DNA from: Balneolia bacterium
Lineage (GTDB): Bacteria; Bacteroidota; Rhodothermia; Balneolales; Cyclonatronaceae
Reading direction: 5' to 3'
NCBI GenBank assembly: GCA_022565795.1
Contig: JAIUMA010000002.1
Span: forward strand, 1-64,000
Length of the DNA stretch: 64,000 nt
A program made the translations under genes and the position numbers. Every line of letters begins with the position of its first letter. Position 1 is the stretch's first letter. The notes beneath the pieces are model-generated. The model did not search any database, was not told where the DNA came from, and saw nothing but the letters and a program-made list of their open reading frames with translations. Shown here in pieces: positions 44,362-53,250 of the stretch.

Positions 44362-45780
44362 ATGGTTAATTCTTCCGTTGTAGCAATTAGCAGAAATATA
44401 GCTAATTATAGCCAGCTTTTAAAGCCTGTTTCAATCTCAAAAAGGATTGAATTTCTCAAGATTTTAGAACAGAACACCTTAAGTAATCGTACCAAAATTC
44501 AGGATGCCTTATATAAGGATTTAGGCAAACCTCGTTCTGAAACTGACCTGACTGAGATTATACCGGTTATAACTGAAATAAGGCATGCTATTAAGAACGT
44601 TAGTAAATGGTCTTCTGATGTAGCTTTTAAACGCTCTGTTGTTCATTATAATTCCAAAGCCTCCGTGAAATACTCTCCAAAAGGGCACGTACTTGTATTG
44701 GCGCCATGGAATTATCCGTTCAACTTGATAGTAAGTCCATTAGTGTCTGCGCTTGCAGCTGGCAACAGAGTCGTCATAAAACCCTCTGAGTTTACACAAC
44801 AAACGAACTTAGTACTGAATAAAATTATCAGCGAAAGCTTTGAGCCAGACTATGTCAATTTTGTGGAAGGTGATGCAAGCGTGGCTGCTGAGCTTACCCA
44901 GCTACCTTTCAATCATATTTTTTTTACCGGCAGCCCCGCGATTGGGAAAAAAGTCATGGCAGCTGCAGCAAAGAACCTTACCTCCGTTACGCTGGAGTTA
45001 GGAGGTAAGTCTCCGTGTATCATTCATAAAAATGCCAACCTCAAAAAAGCAGCTTCAAGAATTATATGGGGTAAGTTCATAAATTGCGGTCAAACCTGTA
45101 TTGCCCCTGACTATGTTCTAATCCATAAGGATATTGAGAAGGAGTTTACAGAACTCGCGCTTAAAGAGCTTAAAAGAAGGTTTCCAGAGGCTTCAGAAGG
45201 CCGTATTAATGACGAGGGTTATGGAAAAATAATCCATAACAAGCACCTCAGCCACATCAAAGACCTTCTCTCTAATGCTCTTTCGGGAGGGTGTGATTTA
45301 CTTTCCGGTGGCACCTTTGATGATTCAAAACGATTCTTTGCTCCTACTTTAATTCGCGTTCCAACTCCAAAATCCGGACTCAAAATAATGGAAGAAGAGA
45401 TTTTTGGTCCTATCCTTCCTATTCTGAGCTACAACGATGAGTCAGAAATCTTTCAACAGGTCGGTTCCCTGCCCAGGCCCCTTGCAACTTATGTTTTCAG
45501 CAAAGACAAATCGTTCATAAAGGAATGTCAAGACCGCATAGTTACCGGTGGATGCGTATCAAATGACGTCCTTAGTCACTTTGTGCACCCTCACCTCCCT
45601 TTTGGCGGAGTTAACAACAGTGGTATTGGACGGGCTCACGGCTTTTACGGATTCCGTGAAATGTCTAATGAAACTGCAGTGTTAAAAACGGGGCCGGGAC
45701 CGGCAGGAGCAGAAATTCTTGGTACTCCTTATACTAACTTCAAGAAAAAAATAATCGAACGGGCTCTCAGGTTTTTATAG
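44362..45780 (+). CDS. Aldehyde dehydrogenase, ALDH3-like
   Basis: A 472-residue protein, in the shorter length range of the ALDH3 class. The catalytic Cys is C246 in NCGQTCIAP and the general base Glu is about 212 in TLELGGKSP. The NAD-binding region has PWNYPF (about 115) and FTGSPAIGKK (about 191). ALDH3 enzymes oxidise medium- and long-chain aldehydes to acids with NAD(P). The C-terminal 15 residues are basic and hydrophobic (KKKIIERALRFL), perhaps for membrane association. The gene stands alone. Confidence 0.92.
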   Translation: MVNSSVVAISRNIANYSQLLKPVSISKRIEFLKILEQNTLSNRTKIQDALYKDLGKPRSETDLTEIIPVITEIRHAIKNVSKWSSDVAFKRSVVHYNSKASVKYSPKGHVLVLAPWNYPFNLIVSPLVSALAAGNRVVIKPSEFTQQTNLVLNKIISESFEPDYVNFVEGDASVAAELTQLPFNHIFFTGSPAIGKKVMAAAAKNLTSVTLELGGKSPCIIHKNANLKKAASRIIWGKFINCGQTCIAPDYVLIHKDIEKEFTELALKELKRRFPEASEGRINDEGYGKIIHNKHLSHIKDLLSNALSGGCDLLSGGTFDDSKRFFAPTLIRVPTPKSGLKIMEEEIFGPILPILSYNDESEIFQQVGSLPRPLATYVFSKDKSFIKECQDRIVTGGCVSNDVLSHFVHPHLPFGGVNNSGIGRAHGFYGFREMSNETAVLKTGPGPAGAEILGTPYTNFKKKIIERALRFL

Positions 45781-45830
45781 TTTAGCGCCCTGGATCAAAG
45801 TTCTACTACACTATCACTAAAATCAGTACC

Positions 45831-46397
45831 ATGGTTATCAGCTTAAGGTTTCAAAAAGTATCATTACTGATGATTGGACTATTCGCAATGTTTTCAATCT
45901 TTGGCACCTCATCATCGTTCGACAGCATCGCCCAAAGCAATGACGCTGCAGACGAGGTTGATGTTCACGATATCATTCTTTTGGAAATTCAGCGGTTGCG
46001 AGTTGAAATCAACGAACTTAGCGAAACTCAGCTTATCGAGCTGGATGACAAAACAGCTGTTCTCAACGACCGGCTTGCCGCCCTCGACCGGCGTCTACTT
46101 ACGATTGAGGGACGTGTCAACTCTGTATTTGGCGAATTCAGTACATTTGAAATGAACCTGGCTGTTGCCATTGGCGTCATGGTCGCTATTGCGCTAATAA
46201 CCGTAATAACCCTGCTTATTTTGCGCCGTAAGACAATCGATCCGGTTCACGTTCAGATTGCGGCTCTTAAAACCGCCATTGAACAAAATACTCCCGGCGC
46301 TGATAAAGATGTGAATAAGCTTCGTCTTGCTCTAACCGACCTTGCGAAAGACGACCCGTACCTGTCACAAATCCTTAAACGCCACGGCCTGATATAG
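45831..46397 (+). CDS. Single-pass membrane protein with coiled coil, unknown function
   Basis: A 188-residue protein that I do not recognise. An N-terminal hydrophobic signal (8-33, cleavage near IAQS) is followed by a long coiled-coil-like stretch (about 46-100, RLAALDRRLLTIEGRV). One membrane helix (about 108-131) comes next, then a cytoplasmic tail of about 55 residues with DLAKDDPYLSQILKRHG. It would place a coiled coil in the periplasm. It is 50 bases after the aldehyde dehydrogenase and converges on rmlA with a gap of only 17 bases. Confidence 0.6.
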   Translation: MVISLRFQKVSLLMIGLFAMFSIFGTSSSFDSIAQSNDAADEVDVHDIILLEIQRLRVEINELSETQLIELDDKTAVLNDRLAALDRRLLTIEGRVNSVFGEFSTFEMNLAVAIGVMVAIALITVITLLILRRKTIDPVHVQIAALKTAIEQNTPGADKDVNKLRLALTDLAKDDPYLSQILKRHGLI

Positions 46398-46414
46398 AAA
46401 GAAGTATCCTCAGC

Positions 46415-47269
46415 TCAGATTCGTTTGAGGTACTCTCCGTAGCCACTCTTTAACAATGGCTCTGCCAACGTGTGCAGCTCTTTCCGGCTGATAAATCCCA
46501 TCCTGTAGGCAACTTCTTCGATACACCCAATCTTAAGGCCCTGTCTTTCTTCAATCACCTGGACAAACTGTCCGGCTTGCATCAGTGAGGATACAGTGCC
46601 TGTGTCCAGCCATGCCGTGCCCCGCCCAAGAATACCAACATCCAGTTTGCCACGCCGGAGATATTCCTTGTTGATATCGGTAATCTCAAACTCTCCTCTT
46701 GGTGAAGGCTTCAAAGATTCAGCTATTTTCACTACTTCATTATCGTAGAAATAGATACCCGGAACCGCATAGTCTGATTTCGGATGTTGAGGCTTCTCTT
46801 CAATAGATACAGCCTTCAGATTATCATCGAACTCCACCACGCCGTATCGCTGCGGATCTGTAACTTTGTAGGCAAATACCACGCCTCCGTCAGGGTTTTT
46901 GTGCTTCTGCAAAAGCGTACTTAGTCCCTGGCCATAGAATATATTGTCACCAAGAATAAGCGCCACACTATCATCGTCAACGAAATCACGACCAATTGTG
47001 AACGCCTGCGCGATTCCTTTTGGCTCAGGTTGTGAAGCGTACTCAAAGCTGCAGCCAAGCAAAGCTCCATCACCCAGTAAGCGCTCAAAACCGACTTTAT
47101 CCTGCGGAGTTGTGATAATCAGAAACTCTCTTATGCCCGCCAGCATCAGAACCGAAAGCGGATAGTATATCATCGGCTTATCGTACACTGGCAGTAACTG
47201 CTTGCTGGTAGCAAGCGTAATAGGGTGAAGTCGGGTACCGGAGCCTCCGGCCAGTATGATGCCTTTCAT
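46415..47269 (-). CDS. rmlA: Glucose-1-phosphate thymidylyltransferase
   Basis: A 284-residue RmlA. The start is taken at the ATG at 47269; a TTG nine bases upstream would add three residues. The nucleotide-binding motif is [13 protein letters not shown], followed by [23 protein letters not shown] and IEEKPQ, all diagnostic. It makes dTDP-glucose, first step to dTDP-rhamnose and other deoxysugars for envelope glycans. RmlB, C and D are not in the window. It is the last gene of the minus-strand run starting with the carbamoyltransferase. Confidence 0.95.
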   Translation of the reverse strand: MKGIILAGGSGTRLHPITLATSKQLLPVYDKPMIYYPLSVLMLAGIREFLIITTPQDKVGFERLLGDGALLGCSFEYASQPEPKGIAQAFTIGRDFVDDDSVALILGDNIFYGQGLSTLLQKHKNPDGGVVFAYKVTDPQRYGVVEFDDNLKAVSIEEKPQHPKSDYAVPGIYFYDNEVVKIAESLKPSPRGEFEITDINKEYLRRGKLDVGILGRGTAWLDTGTVSSLMQAGQFVQVIEERQGLKIGCIEEVAYRMGFISRKELHTLAEPLLKSGYGEYLKRI

Positions 47270-47334
47270 GTGCAGCAAGATTTGAGCAGAAAAAGATTTA
47301 CAAAGCGCAAAATTACAAACTACGCTTTGTACGC

Positions 47335-48390
47335 TTAATCTACCTTATAGTATTCTTTATACCAACTCACAAAATTCGCGATTCCTTCGCTGATGCTAAC
47401 CTGTGGCTTATAATCGATATAATCGAACAGTGCCTCGACATCTGCCCAGGTTTTAGGAACATCACCCGGCTGAATATCCATCATATTTTTCTCGGCCGTT
47501 GTGCCCAGGTTCTTTTCAATTTCGCTGATGAAATCCAGAAGTTTAACAGGATTGTTGTTCCCGATATTGAACAGCTGATATGGTGCAAAGCTTGTAGCCG
47601 GATCAGGCTGATCTCCAGACCACTTCGAATTGGCCACCGGTGGCTTTGGAACAAGACGACGAATGCTCTCTACAATATCCTGAACATATGTGAAGTCGCG
47701 CATCATCTTCCCGTGATTAAAAACATCAATTGCTTTTCCTTCGGTTATGGCTTTGGTGAAGAGAAAGAGCGCCATATCTGGCCTGCCCCACGGCCCGTAA
47801 ACGGTAAAGAAGCGGAGGCCGGTGGAAGGTATGTTGAACAGGTTTGCATAGGTATGTGCCATCAGCTCATTGGCCTTTTTGGAGGTGGCGTACAGGCTTA
47901 CAGGATGATCAACATTGTGATTCACAGAAAAAGGCATCTGGGTATTTGCACCGTAAACAGAGCTTGACGATGCGTAAATCAGATGCTTGACCGGATAATG
48001 ACGGCAGCCCTCAAGAATATTGAGGAATCCGGTTATGTTAGCATCAATATAGGTGTACGGATTGATAAGACTGTATCGAACACCCGCCTGAGCGGCAAGG
48101 TTTACGGCCACATCCGGTTTCTCACTCTTGAAGAGAGAAAGCACCGCTTCCTTGTCTTCCAGATTGATTTTTACAAATCTGTAGGACGCATATTTTGAAC
48201 TTTGCACAGGCTTCTCGTACTCAATGCCGGTTGCGTCAATACCGGTTTGCCTCAGTCGATCGAGCTTGAGGTTTACATCGTAATAGTCATTGATATTGTC
48301 GAGGCCAATCACCTCATGTCCGTCTTTTAATAATAGTTCTGCGAGGTGAAAGCCAATAAAACCGGCCGTACCGGTAATCAATATTTTCAT
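47335..48390 (-). CDS. UDP-glucuronate 4-epimerase-like NAD-dependent epimerase
   Basis: A 351-residue extended SDR. The NAD motif GTAGFIG (7-13) and active site Ser (about 142, in SSSVYG) with [11 protein letters not shown] (Tyr about 168, Lys about 172) are intact. [19 protein letters not shown] and [13 protein letters not shown] match UDP-glucuronate 4-epimerases, which make UDP-galacturonate for capsule or LPS. It lies 65 bases before rmlA on the same strand, fitting an envelope glycan locus. AAAGG precedes the ATG. Confidence 0.92.
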   Translation of the reverse strand: MKILITGTAGFIGFHLAELLLKDGHEVIGLDNINDYYDVNLKLDRLRQTGIDATGIEYEKPVQSSKYASYRFVKINLEDKEAVLSLFKSEKPDVAVNLAAQAGVRYSLINPYTYIDANITGFLNILEGCRHYPVKHLIYASSSSVYGANTQMPFSVNHNVDHPVSLYATSKKANELMAHTYANLFNIPSTGLRFFTVYGPWGRPDMALFLFTKAITEGKAIDVFNHGKMMRDFTYVQDIVESIRRLVPKPPVANSKWSGDQPDPATSFAPYQLFNIGNNNPVKLLDFISEIEKNLGTTAEKNMMDIQPGDVPKTWADVEALFDYIDYKPQVSISEGIANFVSWYKEYYKVD

Positions 48391-48469
48391 GTTTTATACC
48401 TTTTAGTTGGAGTATGGTTCAAAAACATTTCCGTTTTATACTTCTAAAGTAAAGTCATTAAATAATTCT

Positions 48470-49699
48470 CTAAAACCCAATGACTGCTCCGAATGAGAAA
48501 ACGCTTCTGAAACGGAACTCATCGTTACCTTCTTCGGGTGATGAAAGCCAAAACGGCACATCATACCTTAGTACAAACCCTCTTGGTTTGCCGATCTGAT
48601 CCGGAATGTTTAGCGTGAGCGCAAACCCTGCACCGGCATTTGCAAGATTCTCCCAATCATCTGTTAATTCTGCATGACCGGTAAATATATCGGAAAACAA
48701 ATAAGATCGGAGTCTGAGAAAATCACCAAGAACAGGCACTTTCTCAAACAAGCGGTCTATGTAATTCGGATAATCGATTTCTACGTTGAAAGCACCATAC
48801 TGATCATAAAAAACAGGTAGTCCGTCGCCGGCAGCTTTAATATCTCTCTTTGAATACCCTCTGATATTAGGCCCGTTTCCAGTTACCTGGAACACGCCTG
48901 AATTCATCCACGGAGTAGGAACCGTACCTTTTGCACGATAGAAGCCGGAGTTCATCCAGTGCATTGCAGGTGCTTGTGAAGCCATGAAACGATGCTCCGG
49001 CGGCACGTCTCCGGCCGTAAGACCACCAGAAAGTCTTAACCGTACATTGAATGAACGCGTCGGCTCAATTCTTTTTCTGATTTCCCCCTGAAGAGTAGAA
49101 AATGTGTCCTCTCCGTTAACCATACCCGAATGTAACGAACCACGAAAGTACCAGATTCCTGCCGACGAAAAACGCTGATGCTCGGAATTCAGATATAAAA
49201 ACGGGGTCCAGTTATCCTGCCATAGCACCGGAAAAGGCAGATACTCAGATTCGAAATGCCTGTAAGCACCACCAAAGGCCGAGAACTCAGTGTACTCATC
49301 CTCGTTGAAACCGGGCTGCCAGCGTTTATCGAAACCCACGCCATGCCGGTGAAACCCGGTCCTGATGCTGCTTGTAATGCTGTAACTCCCCTCACTATTG
49401 AAATCCGAGATGCTCTCAATGGGGTTTGTGTACTTCACATAGTACGAAACCGGAACGCGTGGAAACCATGTACCAAGCCAGATGCCGGCATCCAGACGAT
49501 GCGGGCCATCATCAAAAGTGCCGGGAACCTGACCTCTGGTTCGCAAGCCAACCCGAATTCCGTCCACATCGTTGTACCATAAATCCGGGGCAAAATTGAA
49601 TTCGTAGCTTTGACCCGAAGACTGGCCTTCCGCTCCCGTTGCGACAAAAAAGCTGAATCCTGAGGCGATAAGTAGTGTGGCTAAAAGTCTGTATACCAT
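48470..49699 (-). CDS. Omp85-like outer-membrane beta-barrel without POTRA domains
   Basis: A 409-residue exported protein: signal peptide (1-25, ending AEG), then a barrel of alternating strands ending in a C-terminal Phe, as needed for BAM-dependent insertion. The NIRGY motif (about residue 280) followed by the strand AFNVEIDYP and LRSYLFSDIFTG resembles the C-terminal barrel of the Omp85/surface-antigen family, where RGY/VRGF is the lid-loop motif. No POTRA domain precedes it. The segment WMNSG occurs twice near 248-270. It may be a specialised transporter or the barrel half of a split system. It starts 14 bases after the NUDIX gene. Confidence 0.7.
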   Translation of the reverse strand: MVYRLLATLLIASGFSFFVATGAEGQSSGQSYEFNFAPDLWYNDVDGIRVGLRTRGQVPGTFDDGPHRLDAGIWLGTWFPRVPVSYYVKYTNPIESISDFNSEGSYSITSSIRTGFHRHGVGFDKRWQPGFNEDEYTEFSAFGGAYRHFESEYLPFPVLWQDNWTPFLYLNSEHQRFSSAGIWYFRGSLHSGMVNGEDTFSTLQGEIRKRIEPTRSFNVRLRLSGGLTAGDVPPEHRFMASQAPAMHWMNSGFYRAKGTVPTPWMNSGVFQVTGNGPNIRGYSKRDIKAAGDGLPVFYDQYGAFNVEIDYPNYIDRLFEKVPVLGDFLRLRSYLFSDIFTGHAELTDDWENLANAGAGFALTLNIPDQIGKPRGFVLRYDVPFWLSSPEEGNDEFRFRSVFSFGAVIGF

Positions 49700-49713
49700 T
49701 TTATGTATGATCG

Positions 49714-50214
49714 CTAACCTTTACGATACTGCGTATTATAGGGTGATGACGGGAATTCAATTAGCCATTCCCGGGATAATTCGGGCTTTTCAAGCAGTCT
49801 GGAAACAAGTGTAATACAGCGACGCTGCTCCGGCCACAACACCAAACTCATTGCCTCTGTTTCATTAACCCATGCATAATCAGAATGCTCATGATTTAAC
49901 TCCGGTACCGATTCCGCTTCGCATTTTACTGCAAAAACCGGTATATGATGCGTGATATTTCGCTTAAAATCAAAAAAAGAATTGACGGTTGGCACGCACC
50001 AAAACTGCTGCATGTTTAGCGCCGTCTCCTCGGAAAACTCACGTTGAGCCGCTTCTGATGCTGTTTCACCCGTTTTTATTTTCCCGCCCACCATACGCCA
50101 CTCTCCTGCATATATAACTTCATCGGAGCGTTTCAGGAGCAGGAAGTACGGCTTGTTACTCTTCAGAGAGTACACATACACATCAACCAGTGCCGGATTC
50201 TGAGCATTTTGCAT
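49714..50214 (-). CDS. NUDIX hydrolase
   Basis: A 166-residue NUDIX protein from the ATG at 50214, eight bases after the upstream stop; an earlier in-frame start would overlap the SxtJ-like gene. The NUDIX box is complete: G44, E50, R58-E59, E62-E63 (GxxxxxE then REFSEE). Such enzymes cleave nucleoside diphosphates linked to another moiety. The C-terminal WPEQRRCI block recalls dihydroneopterin triphosphate pyrophosphatase, but within this run a nucleotide-sugar or other substrate is as likely. Confidence 0.88.
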   Translation of the reverse strand: MQNAQNPALVDVYVYSLKSNKPYFLLLKRSDEVIYAGEWRMVGGKIKTGETASEAAQREFSEETALNMQQFWCVPTVNSFFDFKRNITHHIPVFAVKCEAESVPELNHEHSDYAWVNETEAMSLVLWPEQRRCITLVSRLLEKPELSREWLIEFPSSPYNTQYRKG

Positions 50215-50222
50215 GAGCTGCT

Positions 50223-50672
50223 CTAATATTGTTTTTCGTAGGTTGATGGCTCCCGAACGGGATTTTCCTTTACTTCCCAATACGACTCAATCTGCTTGTT
50301 CTGCTGAATTCCGAGTGGGTCTTTTACCAGTAGCCGGCGGCCTATCCCGATTGGCGTCATAATCAGATAAAATACCAAACTGATGATGACCTTAGTCATG
50401 AACAGACCCAAAATAATCGCAAGACCCATCCAAGCTTTGTAGACGGGCGTAAGAAGCAGCGGCCTCACGAGGGAAAACAAAAATAACACCACCCCAATAG
50501 TAAAGAGCATCCACGACACCGTGGAAATTTCCCAGTCATTTCTCCAGCTCAGAAAAGCAGGAATGATGAATGACAATACCACGAGCATCACGAGTCCGAA
50601 ATCACGAATTCGCTTTTTGTTTACCTCAACTTCAGCCATCACCATGGCCAGGAATGATTTCTTTTTAGTCAA
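50223..50672 (-). CDS. SxtJ-like membrane protein
   Basis: A 149-residue protein with three membrane helices (about 25-45, 52-70 and 80-105). The sequence RIRDFGLVM near the start and the amphipathic TPIGIGRRLL after the last helix match SxtJ-type proteins, which are encoded next to carbamoyltransferases. The start is a TTG at 50672 overlapping the carbamoyltransferase stop by 8 bases; an ATG at residue 10 is an alternative. The usual small DUF5989 partner is not seen next to it. The function of SxtJ is unknown. Confidence 0.8.
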   Translation of the reverse strand: MTKKKSFLAMVMAEVEVNKKRIRDFGLVMLVVLSFIIPAFLSWRNDWEISTVSWMLFTIGVVLFLFSLVRPLLLTPVYKAWMGLAIILGLFMTKVIISLVFYLIMTPIGIGRRLLVKDPLGIQQNKQIESYWEVKENPVREPSTYEKQY

Positions 50673-52470
50673 GTACGAACTCCTCTTCCCATTTTTCCTG
50701 ATCGGCGAACTGAGGCTGATCGGTTTTCAAAAACACCCATGAGCCCATCACAAGACGATCCATATTTGTGCGCATGAAGCAACGATAGGCATCTTCAGGA
50801 GTACAAACAATAGGCTCACCACGCACATTGAAACTGGTGTTGATAATGACCGGACAGCCTGTTTTCTGGTCGAAGGCGTTTATCAAATCGTAATAGGCCT
50901 TGTTCCATTTGCCGTCTACCGTCTGTACCCGGGCAGAGCCGTCGACGTGGGTAACGGCTGGAATTTCGGACCTGATCTGATAGAGCTTATCGAACCCGAC
51001 GGCAGAATCGTCTGTCTGCTTCATTTTGGAAGCGTGAACATCGGCCACAATCAGCATATACGGGCTTTCATCGCTTAAGTCGAACCACTCACTTACTTTG
51101 TTTCTAAGCACGCTCGGGGCAAATGGACGAAAGCTTTCACGGAACTTGATCTTCAGATTAAGCGTCTTCTGCATCTCTTCAGAGCGGGAATCGCCCAAAA
51201 TGGATCTGGCGCCCAGTGCCCGCGGTCCAAACTCCATTCTTCCCTGAAACCACCCTACGACCTGCTGATTTGCGAGCGCATCAGCGGTTTCAGATATGAG
51301 CTGATCGTATTCGAGTTTTGTCGCGACGTAGCCGTTTGCTTCAATAAAAAGTCCGATTTCATCATCTGAAAATGCTGGCCCCAGATAGCTTCCTTTCATC
51401 TGGTCGGCATTACGCGGCTCGCGGTTTTTACCGTAATAATGGTGATGCGCCACATAGGCTGCTCCCACCGCGCCTCCGGCATCTCCGGCAGCTGGCTGTA
51501 TCCAAAGCGAGTCCACGACTCCCGACCGTAATAGTTTTCCATTACCCACACAGTTGAGCGCAACACCGCCCGCCAGACACAAATTTTTGCTCCCGGACAC
51601 CTGTACCGTATGAGCCGCCATTTTCAGCATAATTTCTTCCGTAACCTGCTGAACCGATGCCGCAAGATTCATCTCGCGTTTTCCAATCTGCGATTCAGGC
51701 TTTCGGGGCGGTCCGTCGAAAAGTGAATCGAAATGCCGTGAGGTCATTTTCAATCCGGAACCATAATCGAAATAGCGCATGTTCATCCGGAAAGAGCCAT
51801 CATTCTTTAAATCGATGAGCTCATCCAGAATTTTTTGGGTATAAACTGGCTCTCCGTAGGGTGCCAGCCCCATGAGTTTATATTCACCCGAGTTCACTTT
51901 AAAACCCGTAAAATAGGTGAACGCCGAATAGAGCAAGCCCAGAGAATGAGGAAAATTGAGCTCTTTGTGGATAGTCACCCGGTTGCCTTCACCCATTCCG
52001 AGTGAACTTGTGGCCCACTCCCCTACGCCGTCCATAGTAAGCACGCCGGCTTTTTCATAAGGCGACGGAAAAAATGCCGAGGCGGCATGTGACTCGTGAT
52101 GTTCGGGAAAGAGCAGTTGACCTTCAAAATCGAGCTCGTTCCGAATCAGGTCTGATATCCAGAGCTTTTCCTTAATCCAGATGGGCAAAGCCTTCCAGGC
52201 GCTTCTGATTCCTGACGGCACATACCCCAAATAGGTTTCCAGAATACGCTCGAATTTCAGGAACGGCTTGTCATAGAAAGAAATGGCATCAACATCTCTA
52301 AGTGTGATGCCCGCCTCCTTAAGGCAGTAGGCAATAGCATTGTGAGGAAAGCCGGGATCGTGCTTAATTCTGGTAAAGCGCTCTTCCTGAGCTGCGGCAA
52401 TAAGATCTCCGTCTTTCAGCAGAGCCGCTGCCGAGTCGTGATAGTAACAGGAAATCCCTAGAATAATCAT
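50665..52470 (-). CDS. Carbamoyltransferase (NodU/CmcH/TobZ family)
   Basis: A 601-residue carbamoyltransferase. The N-terminal ASKHA/Kae1-like domain starts LGISCYYHDSAAALL, with the ERFTRIKHD motif (about 31-39) and the metal-binding HHESHAASAF (about 123-132). GGVALNCVGNGKL (about 296) and the C-terminal YrdC-like EFGPRALGARSIL (about 411-423) complete it. The family makes carbamoyl adenylate from carbamoyl phosphate and ATP, then moves the carbamoyl group to a hydroxyl on a sugar or antibiotic. Here the acceptor is probably a sugar, given the genes after it. It heads the six-gene run. Confidence 0.93.
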   Translation of the reverse strand: MIILGISCYYHDSAAALLKDGDLIAAAQEERFTRIKHDPGFPHNAIAYCLKEAGITLRDVDAISFYDKPFLKFERILETYLGYVPSGIRSAWKALPIWIKEKLWISDLIRNELDFEGQLLFPEHHESHAASAFFPSPYEKAGVLTMDGVGEWATSSLGMGEGNRVTIHKELNFPHSLGLLYSAFTYFTGFKVNSGEYKLMGLAPYGEPVYTQKILDELIDLKNDGSFRMNMRYFDYGSGLKMTSRHFDSLFDGPPRKPESQIGKREMNLAASVQQVTEEIMLKMAAHTVQVSGSKNLCLAGGVALNCVGNGKLLRSGVVDSLWIQPAAGDAGGAVGAAYVAHHHYYGKNREPRNADQMKGSYLGPAFSDDEIGLFIEANGYVATKLEYDQLISETADALANQQVVGWFQGRMEFGPRALGARSILGDSRSEEMQKTLNLKIKFRESFRPFAPSVLRNKVSEWFDLSDESPYMLIVADVHASKMKQTDDSAVGFDKLYQIRSEIPAVTHVDGSARVQTVDGKWNKAYYDLINAFDQKTGCPVIINTSFNVRGEPIVCTPEDAYRCFMRTNMDRLVMGSWVFLKTDQPQFADQEKWEEEFVLD

Positions 52471-52496
52471 GGCATCATTTAAATAAAGCCGATATG

Positions 52497-52535
52497 AAAA
52501 GTCAGCACGGAATCCATGGGGAAATCTGTGCTGAC
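52497..52535 (-). terminator. Long hairpin between greA and the carbamoyltransferase run
   Basis: GTCAGCACGGA at 52501-52511 pairs with TCTGTGCTGAC at 52525-52535 (8 perfect pairs plus three more through one odd pair). Only four U residues follow on the minus strand. It is either greA's terminator or a 5' hairpin of the carbamoyltransferase mRNA. Confidence 0.55.
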
Positions 52536-52588
52536 ATTAATATAGTATTCTATCGGATTCCGGTTTGCCACTTCTCTTGGATTCAGAA

Positions 52589-53065
52589 TCAGCCGTTTCT
52601 GGTGATTGAAAGCACTTCAAGCTGAAGAAGCCCGGCTGGAACCTTCACTTCAACAACATCACCCACTTCTTTTCCAAGAAGCGCACTTCCGATAGGTGAC
52701 TCCACTGAAATCTTGCCGGCCGCGAAATCAGCTTCCTGAGGGGAAACAAGCGTGTAGGTGTTTTTCTTATTCGTTTTTTTATTGTGGATTTCCACGGTTG
52801 AAAGCACGTAGACCTTAGATGCGTCGATGTTTCTTTCATCAATTACACGTGCGTTTGCAAGCGAGTGCTCGAGTTCAGCGATCTTCTTCTCGAGATGCCC
52901 CTGTGCTTCTTTTGCCGCGTCGTATTCTGCGTTCTCGCTTAGGTCGCCTTTTGAACGCGCCTCTTCGATGTCCTCCGCAACTCTTTTACGGCCCTCAGTT
53001 TTCAGCTGACGAAGCTCTTTGGTAAGTTTTTCGAAACCTTCTTTTGATAAGTGATTTACTTTCAC
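52589..53065 (-). CDS. greA: Transcription elongation factor GreA
   Basis: A 158-residue GreA. The N-terminal coiled coil (about 8-75) carries the acidic tip residues D41 and E44 in DLSENAEYDA, which help RNA polymerase cleave backtracked transcripts. The C-terminal FKBP-like domain (about 80-158) has ESPIGSALLGK. The start is GTG at 53065, giving the conserved length. An attenuator-like hairpin with a U-rich tract lies just upstream in its leader. Confidence 0.96.
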   Translation of the reverse strand: MKVNHLSKEGFEKLTKELRQLKTEGRKRVAEDIEEARSKGDLSENAEYDAAKEAQGHLEKKIAELEHSLANARVIDERNIDASKVYVLSTVEIHNKKTNKKNTYTLVSPQEADFAAGKISVESPIGSALLGKEVGDVVEVKVPAGLLQLEVLSITRNG

Positions 53066-53095
53066 GGCTAAACTCGTTTTAAATTGGTTACCTTA

Positions 53096-53149
53096 ATAAA
53101 ATAAAAATAGGCTTCACGATTGTATTTTCCTGAAAAACCGCGAGCCTAT
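53096..53149 (-). promoter_or_regulatory. Attenuator-like hairpin in the greA leader
   Basis: On the minus strand ATAGGCT-CGCG pairs with CGUG-A-AGCCUAU (stems at 53139-53149 and 53107-53118), followed at once by the U-rich tract UUUUAUUUU (to 53096). The G-U pair exists only in minus-strand RNA. There is no minus-strand gene upstream, so the terminator lies inside the greA leader, 31 bases before the GTG start. greA leader termination is known in E. coli (the GraL RNA). Confidence 0.55.
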
Positions 53150-53160
53150 AAAATGCAAGC

Positions 53161-53190
53161 GGGCAGCCTGCGCATTAAAACAGGCGGCCC
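53161..53190. other. Second hairpin in the greA/TrmH divergent region
   Basis: GGGC-A-GCCTG at 53161-53170 pairs with CAGGC-G-GCCC at 53181-53190 around a 10-base loop. No U-run follows on either strand. It may be part of the greA leader or a regulator site. Confidence 0.4.
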
Positions 53191-53250
53191 GTATGTCATT
53201 TTGTATGATGTTTCAATATACGCAATTATTCTGAATTCCATTAACAGCTG

